Assembly (NCBI GenBank): GCA_025963675.1
Contig: JAOQAJ010000143.1
Coordinates: 1 to 39,554, forward strand
From: Segetibacter sp.
GTDB lineage: Bacteria; Bacteroidota; Bacteroidia; Chitinophagales; Chitinophagaceae
DNA length: 39,554 nucleotides
Direction: 5' to 3'
Part shown: piece by piece, positions 18,845-28,399 of the stretch
How the letters are laid out: each line of letters starts with the position of its first letter
How positions within the stretch are numbered: position 1 is the stretch's first letter
Translations under genes and position numbers: made by a program
The notes under the pieces: model-generated
What the model was told of the DNA's origin: nothing
The model's input: the letters and a program-made list of their open reading frames with translations, nothing else
Databases searched by the model: none

Positions 18845-19087
18845 ATGTCACATATTAACAGAACACTACTTCTTAATACACTTATCAGGCACGAAACGCT
18901 GACTATTGTAGATATTGCGAAAAAGGAAAATTTGGGGATAATACCGGATAGACATCACCTTAATTTTCTGTTGGAAGAATTAATCGAAAGTGGTGATATC
19001 GATACCCTCGATGGTGTTACACCCTGTACTTACACCATAACTGATCAGGGCATTAAAGAAGGTGCAAGGTTAAACGAAAATCAATAA
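18845..19087 (+). CDS. Small winged-helix-like hypothetical protein
   Basis: 80 aa: LLNTLIRHETLTIVDIAKKENLGIIPDRHHLNFLLEELIESGDIDTLDGVTPCTYTITDQGIKEG resembles a wHTH layout. Confidence 0.5.
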   Translation: MSHINRTLLLNTLIRHETLTIVDIAKKENLGIIPDRHHLNFLLEELIESGDIDTLDGVTPCTYTITDQGIKEGARLNENQ

Positions 19088-19149
19088 GCATTATTGCGAT
19101 TCCCCATTACACGTAAATACTAAAAGGTCACAATTTAGAAGGTGTCCAG

Positions 19150-19285
19150 GTTGCTTAGAGTCTTTGCATGTAAGGCAAAAGTCGCCCGATGTGATGCCGA
19201 CCAAGTGATTGCGACGCAACGATGACGGTATAGAAAACCAACGTTGGTACCCTCAAATAAAAAACCTCAAAGATTCTTAAGAATT
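19150..19285. repeat. Degenerate second copy of the 123-bp intergenic element
   Basis: TTGCTTAGAGTCTTTGC, CAAGTGATTGCGACGCAACGATG (ending 19224), GAAAACCAACGTT and a terminal TTCTTAAG occur in the same order as in 6891-7013. Confidence 0.5.
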
Positions 19286-19321
19286 AAAAAAATCTAGAAT
19301 AAGCTTAATAAAAACATATAT

Positions 19322-20428
19322 ATGAAAACGACAATGGACGAACCTGTAATCAACTTGAAAGAAATTTTGCAAACATCTATTGCAAAAGCGACAATGAAAG
19401 GACTTGTATATGGCGGACCCGGTATAATTGAATTGAAAGAAATACCAATGCCTACTATTTTGAAACCAACTGATGCAGTGGTTAAAGTATTAAAGACGAC
19501 CATCTGTGGAACTGATCTGGGAATCTTAAAAGGAAAGACCCCTTCAGTTAAGCCTGGAACTACTTTGGGACACGAAGGCGTGGGTGTAATTGAAGAAGTA
19601 GGAACAGCAGTCAGAAGTTTTAAAAAGGGCGATCAGGTAATCATCTCGTGTATTACTTCTGATGGCACTTGTGAATACTGTAAAAAACAGATGTACGCCC
19701 ACTGCGAAGACGGAGGTTGGATACTGGGCAATACCATTAATGGTACGCAGGCTGAATATGTTCGTATTCCCCATGCTGATAACAGCCTTCATCATACTCC
19801 CGCAGGTGCTGACGAAGAGGCTTTGGTAATGTTAAGTGATATACTACCAACCGGTTTTGAAATTGGTGTAATCAACGGATGCGTTAAGCCCGGAGATACC
19901 ATTGCAATAGTAGGAGCCGGACCGGTAGGCATGTCTGCTTTACTGACTTCGCAGTTTTATTCTCCTGCAAAAATCTATATGATTGACCTGGATGAAAACC
20001 GGTTAGAGCTGGCGAAAGAATTCGGGGCTACCGATACGATTAATTCAGGTACAGAGGATGCCGTAAAACGGATCATGGCTGAAACGAAAGATGGTGTTGA
20101 TGTATGTATTGAAGCAGTTGGTGTACCCGCAAGTTTTGATATTTGCCAGAATATTGTTCGTCCGGGCGGGCACATTGCCAACGTTGGTGTCCATGGCCAC
20201 AGCGTGGATTTTCAAATTCAGAATTTGTGGATCCAGAACATTACACTCACTACCGGTTTGGTAAGTACTAATACAACTCCAATGTTGTTAAAAACCGTTT
20301 CTTCAGGAAAAATAAATCCCGCTAAATTAATAACGCATCATTTTAAGTTGGATAATATACTGCAAGCCTATGAGGTATTTGGTAATGCTGCAACAGAAAA
20401 AGCAATGAAGGTTATAATTGAGCCGTAG
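19322..20428 (+). CDS. Zinc-dependent alcohol dehydrogenase (MDR family)
   Basis: KTTICGTDLGILKG, GHEGVGVIEEVG, CEYCKKQMYAHCEDGGW (structural-Zn-like), IAIVGAGPVGMSALL Rossmann motif. Confidence 0.93.
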   Translation: MKTTMDEPVINLKEILQTSIAKATMKGLVYGGPGIIELKEIPMPTILKPTDAVVKVLKTTICGTDLGILKGKTPSVKPGTTLGHEGVGVIEEVGTAVRSFKKGDQVIISCITSDGTCEYCKKQMYAHCEDGGWILGNTINGTQAEYVRIPHADNSLHHTPAGADEEALVMLSDILPTGFEIGVINGCVKPGDTIAIVGAGPVGMSALLTSQFYSPAKIYMIDLDENRLELAKEFGATDTINSGTEDAVKRIMAETKDGVDVCIEAVGVPASFDICQNIVRPGGHIANVGVHGHSVDFQIQNLWIQNITLTTGLVSTNTTPMLLKTVSSGKINPAKLITHHFKLDNILQAYEVFGNAATEKAMKVIIEP

Positions 20429-20449
20429 TTTAGATAGGAAAAGATAATT

Positions 20450-20532
20450 TGACCAAAGCAAATAATGAAGTTGCCTAGAGGAAAGGCTAAGAATCGGGTT
20501 AACGTTAAAGCACTAATCGTGTAATTCAAGTC
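20450..20532 (+). pseudogene. Remnant of the 3' end and downstream flank of an HMBD-protein gene
   Basis: GACCAAAGCAAATAATGAAGTTGC..GAGGAAAGGCTAAGAATCGGGTTAACGTTAAAGCACTAA aligns with 18726-18795 (AACTAAAGCAAATACTGAAGTTGCACCTAAGAAAGGCTAATAAGCTGGTTAAAAATTAAAGCATTAA). Confidence 0.65.
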
Positions 20533-20561
20533 CTTCGGTTTTTACACCGAAGGACTTTTTT
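20528..20561 (+). terminator. Strong Rho-independent terminator
   Basis: 12-bp perfect stem AAGTCCTTCGGT / ACCGAAGGACTT, 6-nt loop, followed by T-tract. Confidence 0.9.
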
Positions 20562-20587
20562 GTTCTCAGCACAAGTGCTCTATTATA

Positions 20588-20611
20588 CATCGTTGTGTCA
20601 CTCCCTTGTAC
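20588..20611 (-). repeat. Core copy of dispersed intergenic repeat
   Basis: Reverse complement GTACAAGGGAGTGACACAACGATG, close to 6939-6962 (GTACAAGTGAGTGACACAACAATG). Confidence 0.7.
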
Positions 20612-21291
20612 GGCAAATCTTTGTTCACCATTTCCTGCTCATTCGGATTTTTTAAAAAGCATCTTTATAGGATAGCTATGAGAATATCAAAAAAACTATA
20701 CCCAAGGCTTAGTTGAGACAGGTTTATTAACCAAGGGTGTGCATGTAATTGACCTTATTGTTTTTCTTCCGACTGTTTTTGCACCCGGTTTCTCTAAAAA
20801 ATAAAATCGTTAGGCTTTATTCTCACCCCGGTAAAACTCACCTTGTTTGTACTAATGAATCTTACAATAAATATGCTTGCATTAGTAATGAAAATGAAAA
20901 GAGTTGAAAGTCATTTAAGGCTTACGCTATGAACGTTGTTCGCCCCTTTTTTCCTGACACTATTGATATCCTTTTAAAAAGCATTAAACTAATATCTAAA
21001 CGATGATGAGGTTTACTATAGCCGGGCAGGGATAGTTCTGTGATTTTGCATTAGGCACGAATGCAACTGCGAAAGGGATTAAGAATGCTATCGAAACAAG
21101 GTTTGATACAAGGTATGTTACAAGAATTTGGGTACTGGTCATTCTAATTGTTTTAAGTGCTATGAATAACGGGATGTCTCATTTTGATATTGACATATCA
21201 GCATGCTTTGGTAAATCCCTCAAAGCTTTTCTTAAAGTAGGCAAAGTTATTTTAGAACTGTTGCCTTTTTTATGATGCGATTGAATAAGCA

Positions 21292-21303
21292 TGATTTAAA
21301 TCA
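21292..21303. promoter_or_regulatory. FNR/CRP-like palindrome, distal, upstream of USP operon
   Basis: TGATTTAAATCA, perfect 12-bp palindrome. Confidence 0.45.
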
Positions 21304-21557
21304 GCTATTATATTGACTATACTTCGCAAACAAAAAGGTCACACTCATATTTTTGCATACGGCGAATCTTATAATTATTACATCTGGTATGCCGAGGAGA
21401 AAATGTCTATGGACAGGATAAAATCACGACCAATTTACTTAAGTAATAGTTGCAGTTTATCCTAAAGTTAAAAACTCTCAATTAGAGTCCGCTTGTTGAA
21501 AACACCGAAAAACAAGGTTTTCAGGTAAGAAAATGAAATGAGAATTATTATTATTAA

Positions 21558-21569
21558 TGATTCCCATCA
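21558..21569. promoter_or_regulatory. FNR/CRP-like dyad, proximal, upstream of USP operon
   Basis: TGATTCCCATCA, about 61 nt upstream of the start at 21625. Confidence 0.55.
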
Positions 21570-21624
21570 GGTTTTTCCCGGGAATAAAAACGTTATTTCA
21601 TAATAGAATTGATAAATTAATATT

Positions 21625-22470
21625 ATGAAAAAAATACTTGTACCTACCGACTTTTCCGAAAATGCGACCAATGCTCTTGACTACGCTGTTAACTTAGGAG
21701 TAAAAACAAATGCAGAAATTGTTATCCTGAATGTTTTTACAAATATTGATACTACTTTCTCGAGTAGAAAAAAGCTAATTAATGAATATAATGCTATGCT
21801 TTGCAGGAATATCGAGGAGCAATTGAATGAGCTTCAGCAAAGGCTGCTTTTAAAAAATGCAACAGCAAGGCTAACTGTTAAAATATATAACGGAGAGGTG
21901 CATGGTTCAATATTACAATGTGCGGCAGATGAAAATGCCGACCTCATAGTAATGGGCACTCGTGGAGCTAGCGGCCTTAAAAGAATATTTATTGGCAGCA
22001 CAACAGCCAACATTATTGGCAATACTACTTTACCTGTTTTAGCTATACCCCAAGAAGTTGAATGGCACGGGCTTGAAAATATTTTGTTTGCTTCCCGGCA
22101 CCTTGAAGTGGATGATAACGTATTAATACCCCTTTTTGAATTAGCAAGTCTGAATGCTTCACAAGTGCATGTAGGGGTGTTTACTGACACTGACGACTCC
22201 GATGCAGCTGATTATATTGAACACGGCGAATTGTTAAATCTTTATCATCAGCAATTGCCGGCAAGAAATAAAGGGATACAATTTAAAACAGTACATTTAG
22301 AAGGCAATGAATTTGATACTACCGTTCAGAATTATATTAAAGACAGCAAAATCGATATGCTGGTAATGACAACACATAAAAGAAATTTTTGGGAAAGTAT
22401 TTTTAACGGTAGTATGACTAAAGAGATGGCCTGTCACATAAACATACCGCTGCTGGCTATTCCGGTATAA
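21625..22470 (+). CDS. Universal stress protein, tandem UspA domains
   Basis: MKKILVPTDFSENATNALDYAVNLG; VMGTRGASGLKRIFIGSTTANIIGNTTLPVLAIP (ATP-binding-type motif); second, degenerate domain ending MTTHKRNFWESIFNGSMTKEMACHINIPLLAIPV. Confidence 0.95.
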   Translation: MKKILVPTDFSENATNALDYAVNLGVKTNAEIVILNVFTNIDTTFSSRKKLINEYNAMLCRNIEEQLNELQQRLLLKNATARLTVKIYNGEVHGSILQCAADENADLIVMGTRGASGLKRIFIGSTTANIIGNTTLPVLAIPQEVEWHGLENILFASRHLEVDDNVLIPLFELASLNASQVHVGVFTDTDDSDAADYIEHGELLNLYHQQLPARNKGIQFKTVHLEGNEFDTTVQNYIKDSKIDMLVMTTHKRNFWESIFNGSMTKEMACHINIPLLAIPV

Positions 22471-22579
22471 GTAGTCATCTGTACTGCTTTCAAAGTGTCA
22501 CCTACGTTTGATAAACGATTTCTCATACAAAAAAAAGTACTCATTCCTCTTTTTACCACTCGTCTTAAAACTATTGCAC

Positions 22580-23419
22580 ATGAAAAAGTTCTTAGCCGTC
22601 TTTGATGGATACAAAATCTCAAAAAGCACAATGGCTTATGCTGAAGAACTTGCAGCTACTGCAGATGCTCATTTGGTAGGTGTGTTTCTGGATGATTTTC
22701 TTTATCGTACCTATAGTGTTGGAGAAATTTATAAAAAATATGAAAAACCGCAGGAGGTGATAAAACAGCTAGACGAAAATGACAAAATGAAAAGGGATGA
22801 CGCTGTGCTGCTATTTCAAAAAAGCTGCGAAAAAGCAAAAATAAGCTTCTCCATTCACCGCGATAAAAGTATTGCGCTGCAGGAACTGAAGCTTGAAAGC
22901 ATGTTTGCTGACCTTATTATAATAAATGAACATGAAGATTTTATGCAGCTTAAAGAAAAAATGCCTTCCCGCTTTATGAAAGATTTATTAGCTGACGTGC
23001 AATGTCCGGTATTAGTAGTGCCGGAAAATTATAAACCAATAGAAAAAATTGTGTTGTTATATGACGGTGAACCTTCATCTGTTTATGCAGTAAAAATGTT
23101 CAGCTATCTCTTGAATCGATTTAAAGAGGTGCCTGTAGAAGTCTTCACAGTCAACAATTGGAAAACAGATCTACATCTTCCTGACAACAAATTGATGAGG
23201 GAATTTATAAAAAGGCATTTTCCAAATGCTACCTATTCAGTAACAAAGGGAGATGCAGAAGAACAGATAATCGGTTATTTAAATAACCACAAAGAGAATG
23301 AGTTAGTTGTATTAGGCGCTTACCGCCGAAGCGAAATATCGCGCTGGTTTAAAACCAGTATGGCCGATATATTAATAAAAGAATTAAATACGCCTCTTTT
23401 TATAGCTCATAATAATTAA
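22580..23419 (+). CDS. Universal stress protein (start preferred at 22580, not 22508)
   Basis: MKKFLAVFDGYKISKSTMAYAEELAATADAHLVGVFL...CPVLVVPENYKPIEKIVLLYDGEPSSVYAVKMF...LGAYRRSEISRWFKTSMADILIKELNTPLFIAHN. Confidence 0.92.
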   Translation: MKKFLAVFDGYKISKSTMAYAEELAATADAHLVGVFLDDFLYRTYSVGEIYKKYEKPQEVIKQLDENDKMKRDDAVLLFQKSCEKAKISFSIHRDKSIALQELKLESMFADLIIINEHEDFMQLKEKMPSRFMKDLLADVQCPVLVVPENYKPIEKIVLLYDGEPSSVYAVKMFSYLLNRFKEVPVEVFTVNNWKTDLHLPDNKLMREFIKRHFPNATYSVTKGDAEEQIIGYLNNHKENELVVLGAYRRSEISRWFKTSMADILIKELNTPLFIAHNN

Positions 23420-23473
23420 AGGGACTGAAACGCACAGGTCCCAATTTAGAATTAAGTTATGACCATCATTAAT

Positions 23474-23609
23474 GAGCCATTTCTCAGGAAAAACAAATGC
23501 GGGTAGACTAATCACGCATCAACTTTAATCCAATCGATGACTCCAGGCTTAGTTAGGTATTTGTAAACGCCGCACAGTATAAGCAATGAAAGTAACAATC
23601 GAGCGTGGT
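23474..23609 (+). pseudogene. Remnant of the C-terminal end of a Zn-alcohol dehydrogenase gene
   Basis: CAGGAAAAACAAATGCGGGTAGACTAATCACGCATCA...AGGTATTTG...AAGCAATGAAAGTAACAATCGAG aligns with the 3' end of 19322-20428; translated piece SGKTNAGRLITHQL vs SGKINPAKLITHHF and AMKVTIE vs AMKVIIE, with stops and frame shifts. Confidence 0.75.
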
Positions 23610-23631
23610 CCTATAGGTAGTTTAAACTTAA

Positions 23632-23680
23632 AAAATCAATAAACAAGGAAACTAAGACAGTCTTCATGTTTATTGATTTT
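23632..23680. terminator. Long inverted repeat between convergent genes (probable bidirectional terminator)
   Basis: AAAATCAATAAACA (23632-23645) / TGTTTATTGATTTT (23667-23680), perfect 14 bp, with inner AAGA/TCTT pairing. Confidence 0.6.
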
Positions 23681-23748
23681 CTATATCTCCAACTTAAGCT
23701 TTTGTAATTCTAATTACTCTGCCTTTAAATCTTGCCGGCTATATTTCT

Positions 23749-24078
23749 CTAACCTTCCTCATTACTTTCAACCATATTCTTAATATCCTTTACGTCGGCA
23801 TTCTTAAGCGTTTCAATCTTTAGAGGTTTTCCTATTAATCCGTGGTGACCGTAGAAAGCCAGGAAACAGGAATCTTTAGGCATGGTGTTACCATACAAAT
23901 CACTTTCCATTATAAAAACCTTCTCTAAATGAGGATATTCAAATATTCTTGCAGTAGGTGCAATCTGGGCGTTAATATGTTCATTAGAAAGTCGTAAGCC
24001 TATTTTGCTTATCGTCTCTTCATCTATATTGTAGTCGTCGGTGATTGTCATTGCTTGAAGTTTAAAAATGTGTGACAA
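23749..24078 (-). CDS. Hypothetical protein (probable start at internal MTITDDYN)
   Basis: 109-aa ORF with coding-like composition, convergent with USP genes. Confidence 0.6.
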   Translation of the reverse strand: MSHIFKLQAMTITDDYNIDEETISKIGLRLSNEHINAQIAPTARIFEYPHLEKVFIMESDLYGNTMPKDSCFLAFYGHHGLIGKPLKIETLKNADVKDIKNMVESNEEG

Positions 24079-24413
24079 ATAAGGTTCTGGTGAGAGGTCG
24101 TTTATTTACTCTTAAAGGTCGTTCTTTAAATTGGCATTTTACTAAGATTGCCCATTAATTACTTGTTATAAAAACATTTGTAAGACTAATACAAGGGCGA
24201 TTATTGCGTGATAGCACCTCTTATCCTTTCACTAAAGCTCCCCTAAAAACGGCACCAGCAAGAGCAAAGGCTCTCTATCCATCATTTTAGTGGGTAGCTA
24301 CCGGCCGCAAGGATTACATCACCTTGCTAACTTACCTGCGTCTATCTTCAACCGCAGTTTTGTTCTTTTTTCAGGGATTCAATTCCTTTCTTAATCACCA
24401 CTATATAGCGGGT

Positions 24414-24788
24414 TTAAGAAAGGAAAGTTCGACCTTCCAATTCCCCCAATTTATTTAAAGCGGCAAGGGTACGGGCATCTGAATACGGGACCTGCTTCCA
24501 TCGGCCATTTGTACGGAAAAAAATGTGTACCCGCAATCCATAAAGCTCTCTGAATTCCTGCTCAACTTTACTTATTCCATACCAGGATTTTATTTCGAGA
24601 AAACCCTTGTTATGTTCTTTTCTTATTTCTCCTATTTGTTGATCTGGAGTTATGTGTGGGTTGTTAAAAGGTGAGTCCGTGGCCGCGTATACTGTATCGT
24701 AAAACTCAATTTTTAAAAACTGGAAACACAAGTTAAACTTGTCCTGTACGTCTGCTATTGTTCTAATATCGTTGATAAATAAAATCAT
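24414..24788 (-). CDS. Hypothetical protein
   Basis: 124-aa ORF: MILFINDIRTIADVQDKFNLCFQFLKIEFYDTVYAATDSPFNNPHITPDQQIGEIRKEHNKGFLEIKSWYGISKVEQEFRELYGLRVHIFFR. Confidence 0.65.
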   Translation of the reverse strand: MILFINDIRTIADVQDKFNLCFQFLKIEFYDTVYAATDSPFNNPHITPDQQIGEIRKEHNKGFLEIKSWYGISKVEQEFRELYGLRVHIFFRTNGRWKQVPYSDARTLAALNKLGELEGRTFLS

Positions 24789-25303
24789 TGCGCTTAGTTA
24801 TGAAATATAGAAAATATAATAATTATCAAATCTGCTAACTATTGTGACGTATAACTTGCGAGGAAAATTACACTGACTGACAGCTAATAACTTAGAATAT
24901 AACCGCAATATGATTGTAAGGGCTCAATAAGCCTCTTTTTACAAGCTACTTTGTCAAGCAATAGTTTTATTTTCTGCTCGAGCTAAGTTTTAGAGGTAGT
25001 TGTTAGATCAGTTTGAAGAGCGATGTTAATAAATGGAAGGGCGAGATGACTTTTAAACTTTATGCTTTTAGGAAGGAGTAAGGGTACCATATGAATTGAA
25101 ATTTTATGATGGATGTATCACTACCAAATGCCAAACAACGACACTGCTTTAATAGTGATCCCATTTCTAATTAAACTTTAAGAACGATCGATTATAGATA
25201 GCTGGCCTGGCTAAAAAATTTTTCTTGAAAGCGAAAGAGCTATTAAGTAACAAAGTAAGTCTGTTTTCACTCATACTTTAGTGAGTAGGAGAAGACTTCT
25301 TTA

Positions 25304-25315
25304 TGATTATAATCA
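25304..25315. promoter_or_regulatory. FNR/CRP-like palindrome upstream of USP gene
   Basis: TGATTATAATCA, perfect 12-bp palindrome, about 124 nt upstream of the start at 25434. Confidence 0.6.
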
Positions 25316-25433
25316 TAAAGATGCATGGTGCAGGTCACAAGAACTCTCCTAACTAAAAATGAACTTTAATTAATAAAAACTTTCAATTAAGTAGAGCAAA
25401 TTTTACCACCCATAATTGCTAAAACTCATTTTT

Positions 25434-26273
25434 ATGAACAAGGTAATTGCTGTCTTTGATGACCGAAAAATTTCAGAAAGTACGTTGGATTATGCTATTT
25501 ACTTAGCTAAGAATTTCAATGCTCATATTGCAGCGACTTTTATTAATGACATAACTTCCCATTCAACAGCAGCCGGCGGTGAAAATGGGTATATTGTTAC
25601 TGACAGACGCGCGATAAATACAATTGTAAAAAGAAAGGATCAGGTAGGCGTCACTTTTAATAAGAGGCTTCAAACCACGTTTGATGCAAAAGGGGTACGT
25701 TATAACATTAACGCAAACAAATCATTTGCCCTTGAATCTTTAATAAACGAAAGCTATTACGCGGATATGATAGTAATAGATGGAAATGAGCAATTTATTC
25801 ACCTTGACTTCTCAAAGCCAGCTCGCTTCCTCAAACATGTTTTATCCGGTGCGCGATGCCCGGTAATGGTTGTTCAGGCAGGATTTAAGCCTATCGAGAA
25901 GTTTGTTTTTGCTTATGACGGCACTCCTTCATCAGTGTATGCGATCAAACAATTCAGTTATCTCTTTCCTTCAATAAGAGAGCAGGAGGTAGAAATACTT
26001 TCGATAAAAGATGATAAGCATACTAACAATTTTCCTGATCAGCATTTTGTGAAGGAGTTGCTTAACCGAAAATACACTTCAGTTATTGAATCAGTCATTA
26101 TAAACAATAATGCAGATGAGGCTTTTGTTGATCGGATGCAGGCAGAAAAGAAGAATTGTATGCTTGTACTTGGAGCATACGAGCGAAGTACTTTTTCAAG
26201 ATGGCTTTATCAAAGTATCGCTGATACTTTGATATCAAAATTAGACATCCCATTATTCATAGCGCATAAATAA
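25434..26273 (+). CDS. Universal stress protein, paralogue of the 22580 gene (start preferred at 25434)
   Basis: MNKVIAVFDDRKISESTLDYAIYLAKNFNAHIAATFI...CPVMVVQAGFKPIEKFVFAYDGTPSSVYAIKQFSYLF...LGAYERSTFSRWLYQSIADTLISKLDIPLFIAHK. Confidence 0.92.
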   Translation: MNKVIAVFDDRKISESTLDYAIYLAKNFNAHIAATFINDITSHSTAAGGENGYIVTDRRAINTIVKRKDQVGVTFNKRLQTTFDAKGVRYNINANKSFALESLINESYYADMIVIDGNEQFIHLDFSKPARFLKHVLSGARCPVMVVQAGFKPIEKFVFAYDGTPSSVYAIKQFSYLFPSIREQEVEILSIKDDKHTNNFPDQHFVKELLNRKYTSVIESVIINNNADEAFVDRMQAEKKNCMLVLGAYERSTFSRWLYQSIADTLISKLDIPLFIAHK

Positions 26274-26698
26274 AAGTCATAACACCAGCTCAAATTATAA
26301 TAACATATTTTATTTCAAACCTGATTGCAATTTTCTTTTTTTCATCAGCCTGAAATGGAAAAAAGCGGGTTATGTGTTATACGCTGCTTTATCTTTGGCT
26401 TCCTATTCTACACATCTGCACCCTACACTTTTAATTATTATTCTTCCCTGCTTTTTTGGCTATTCCGGAATTAGAGTTTGTTGATAATACAAAGGATCTA
26501 CTTCTGGTCATTATTGTTTTTATTTGAATTAATATATCGCGAACTATTGATTGCTATTGCTTTTTTTTAGATGTAACACCTCCGATGCTTTTTTCAGATA
26601 TGAGCTTGCAGTTTTGTCGTTAGTAATATAAGGAATTTTATATAGATCATTAAAGGTTTTCATTTGATTTGTGTATATTCAATACTTAATCACATCCG

Positions 26699-28399
26699 TT
26701 GAAAACGATACTCGCCGGAAAAGAACTTGCATTTTCATTTCTACCAGGCGGAGGTGAAATGGGCGAACGCATTAGAAACTTCGATTGGAACTATACCTCA
26801 GTTGGAAGCCCTGAACATTGGCCACAAAGCCTGCGCACTACCCTTAGTATTATTTTGAACACCAGGTCTCCCATGTTTCTGTGGTGGGGCAAAGACTTGA
26901 TTCAATTCTACAACGATGCTTATCGTCCAAGCCTTGGCAATAACGGAAAACATCCGTACGCATTAGGACAAAGCGGAGAAGATTGTTGGCCTGAAATATG
27001 GACTATTATCAAACCACTTATCGACCAGGTATTGGCCGGTGGAGAAGCGACATGGAGCGAAGACCAGCTCATTCCTATTTACCGCAACGGAAAGATGGAA
27101 GATGTTTACTGGACTTTTGGTTACAGTGCCGTTATTGACGAAAACGGGAAAGTAGGCGGCGTGCTGGTAGTATGTAGTGAGACAACGGCAAAGGTTAAAA
27201 ATTTTCAGGCTTTGCAATCTAAAGAAGAAACCCTTCAAAATATATTTAGCCAGGCACCTGTAGCAATTGCTATTTTCCGCGGACCATCATTTATAATTGA
27301 CTTCGCGAATGAAAAAGTGCTTGAATATTGGGCCCGCACTTATGAAGAGGTTATTAATAAACCACTTTTTGAAGCTCTACCGGAAGCGGCAGGTCAAGGT
27401 TTTGAAGAACTGCTGACACATGTTATGGCTACCGGTGAAAAATATATTGCTAAAGAACACTCTATAAATCTTAACCGAAACGGAAAACTCGAAAAAACCT
27501 ATATCAACTTTTTATACGAACCTTATTATAATTTACATGGCACAGTAAGGGGAGTACTTGTTGTAGCAAATGAGATTACAGATACTGTATCGTCAAGAAA
27601 AGCGCTCGAAGAAAATGCAGACCAGTTGGAAAGAAGTGTACGGGAAAGAACAACGGAATTGAGAAAAGCGAATGTAGAACTGGAAAAAACAAACAACCAG
27701 CTAAAAGAATTTGCTTATGCTGCTTCACACGATTTGCAGGAGCCGCTTAGAAAGATTACGACATTTATCAACATGATTACCGAGGTTGAGAAAGGTGATT
27801 TAACTGATAAAAGTAAGATCATTTTTAAAAAGGTTATCAGTGCGTCAGAAAGAATGAACCTTTTAATCGGCGATTTATTCGTTCTTTCGCAAATCTCGAA
27901 TTATGATCACTCAATCGAAGAAATAGATTTGAATGTTGTTCTCGAAAGAGTTACTGAAGAATTAAGTATGGAAATTGAGCAGTCGGGGGCTATTATTCAT
28001 AAAGATAATTTTTCAGCTATCCGGGGCATAACAAGACAAATGCAACAGCTATTTCAAAACTTAATCAGCAACGCAATAAAATACTCCAAAAAAGAAGAAG
28101 CACCTGTAATTTATATAAAACAGGGCTCTGTTAAAACCAATGATCAGCCTTTCGATGATCTCGAGCCATTCACGACTTATAATAAAATATCTTTTTTAGA
28201 CAATGGTATTGGTTTTAGCCAGGAATATTCGCAAAAGATCTTTCAAATGTTTTATCGATTGCATGGAAAATCAGAGTATTCAGGGACGGGTATTGGTTTG
28301 GCTATTTGTAAAAGAATTGCAGAAAATCACAAGGGAATAATAAAAGTAGAAAGTGAGGAAGGAATAGGATCCCGGTTCGATGTTTATTTAAAATACTAA
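26699..28399 (+). CDS. PAS-PAS sensor histidine kinase (TTG start, or ATG at 26759)
   Basis: GGGEMGERIRNFDWNYTSVGSPEHWPQSLRTTLSIIL N-terminal PAS type; HisKA EFAYAASHDLQEPLRKITTF; HATPase FLDNGIGFSQEYSQKIFQMFYRLHGKSEYSGTGIGLAICKRIAENHKG. Confidence 0.94.
   Translation: MKTILAGKELAFSFLPGGGEMGERIRNFDWNYTSVGSPEHWPQSLRTTLSIILNTRSPMFLWWGKDLIQFYNDAYRPSLGNNGKHPYALGQSGEDCWPEIWTIIKPLIDQVLAGGEATWSEDQLIPIYRNGKMEDVYWTFGYSAVIDENGKVGGVLVVCSETTAKVKNFQALQSKEETLQNIFSQAPVAIAIFRGPSFIIDFANEKVLEYWARTYEEVINKPLFEALPEAAGQGFEELLTHVMATGEKYIAKEHSINLNRNGKLEKTYINFLYEPYYNLHGTVRGVLVVANEITDTVSSRKALEENADQLERSVRERTTELRKANVELEKTNNQLKEFAYAASHDLQEPLRKITTFINMITEVEKGDLTDKSKIIFKKVISASERMNLLIGDLFVLSQISNYDHSIEEIDLNVVLERVTEELSMEIEQSGAIIHKDNFSAIRGITRQMQQLFQNLISNAIKYSKKEEAPVIYIKQGSVKTNDQPFDDLEPFTTYNKISFLDNGIGFSQEYSQKIFQMFYRLHGKSEYSGTGIGLAICKRIAENHKGIIKVESEEGIGSRFDVYLKY

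Noticed and set aside
19273-19284. Palindrome ATTCTTAAGAAT before ADH as an operator
   Set aside because: Better explained as the terminal part of the degenerate copy of the 123-bp repeat element.
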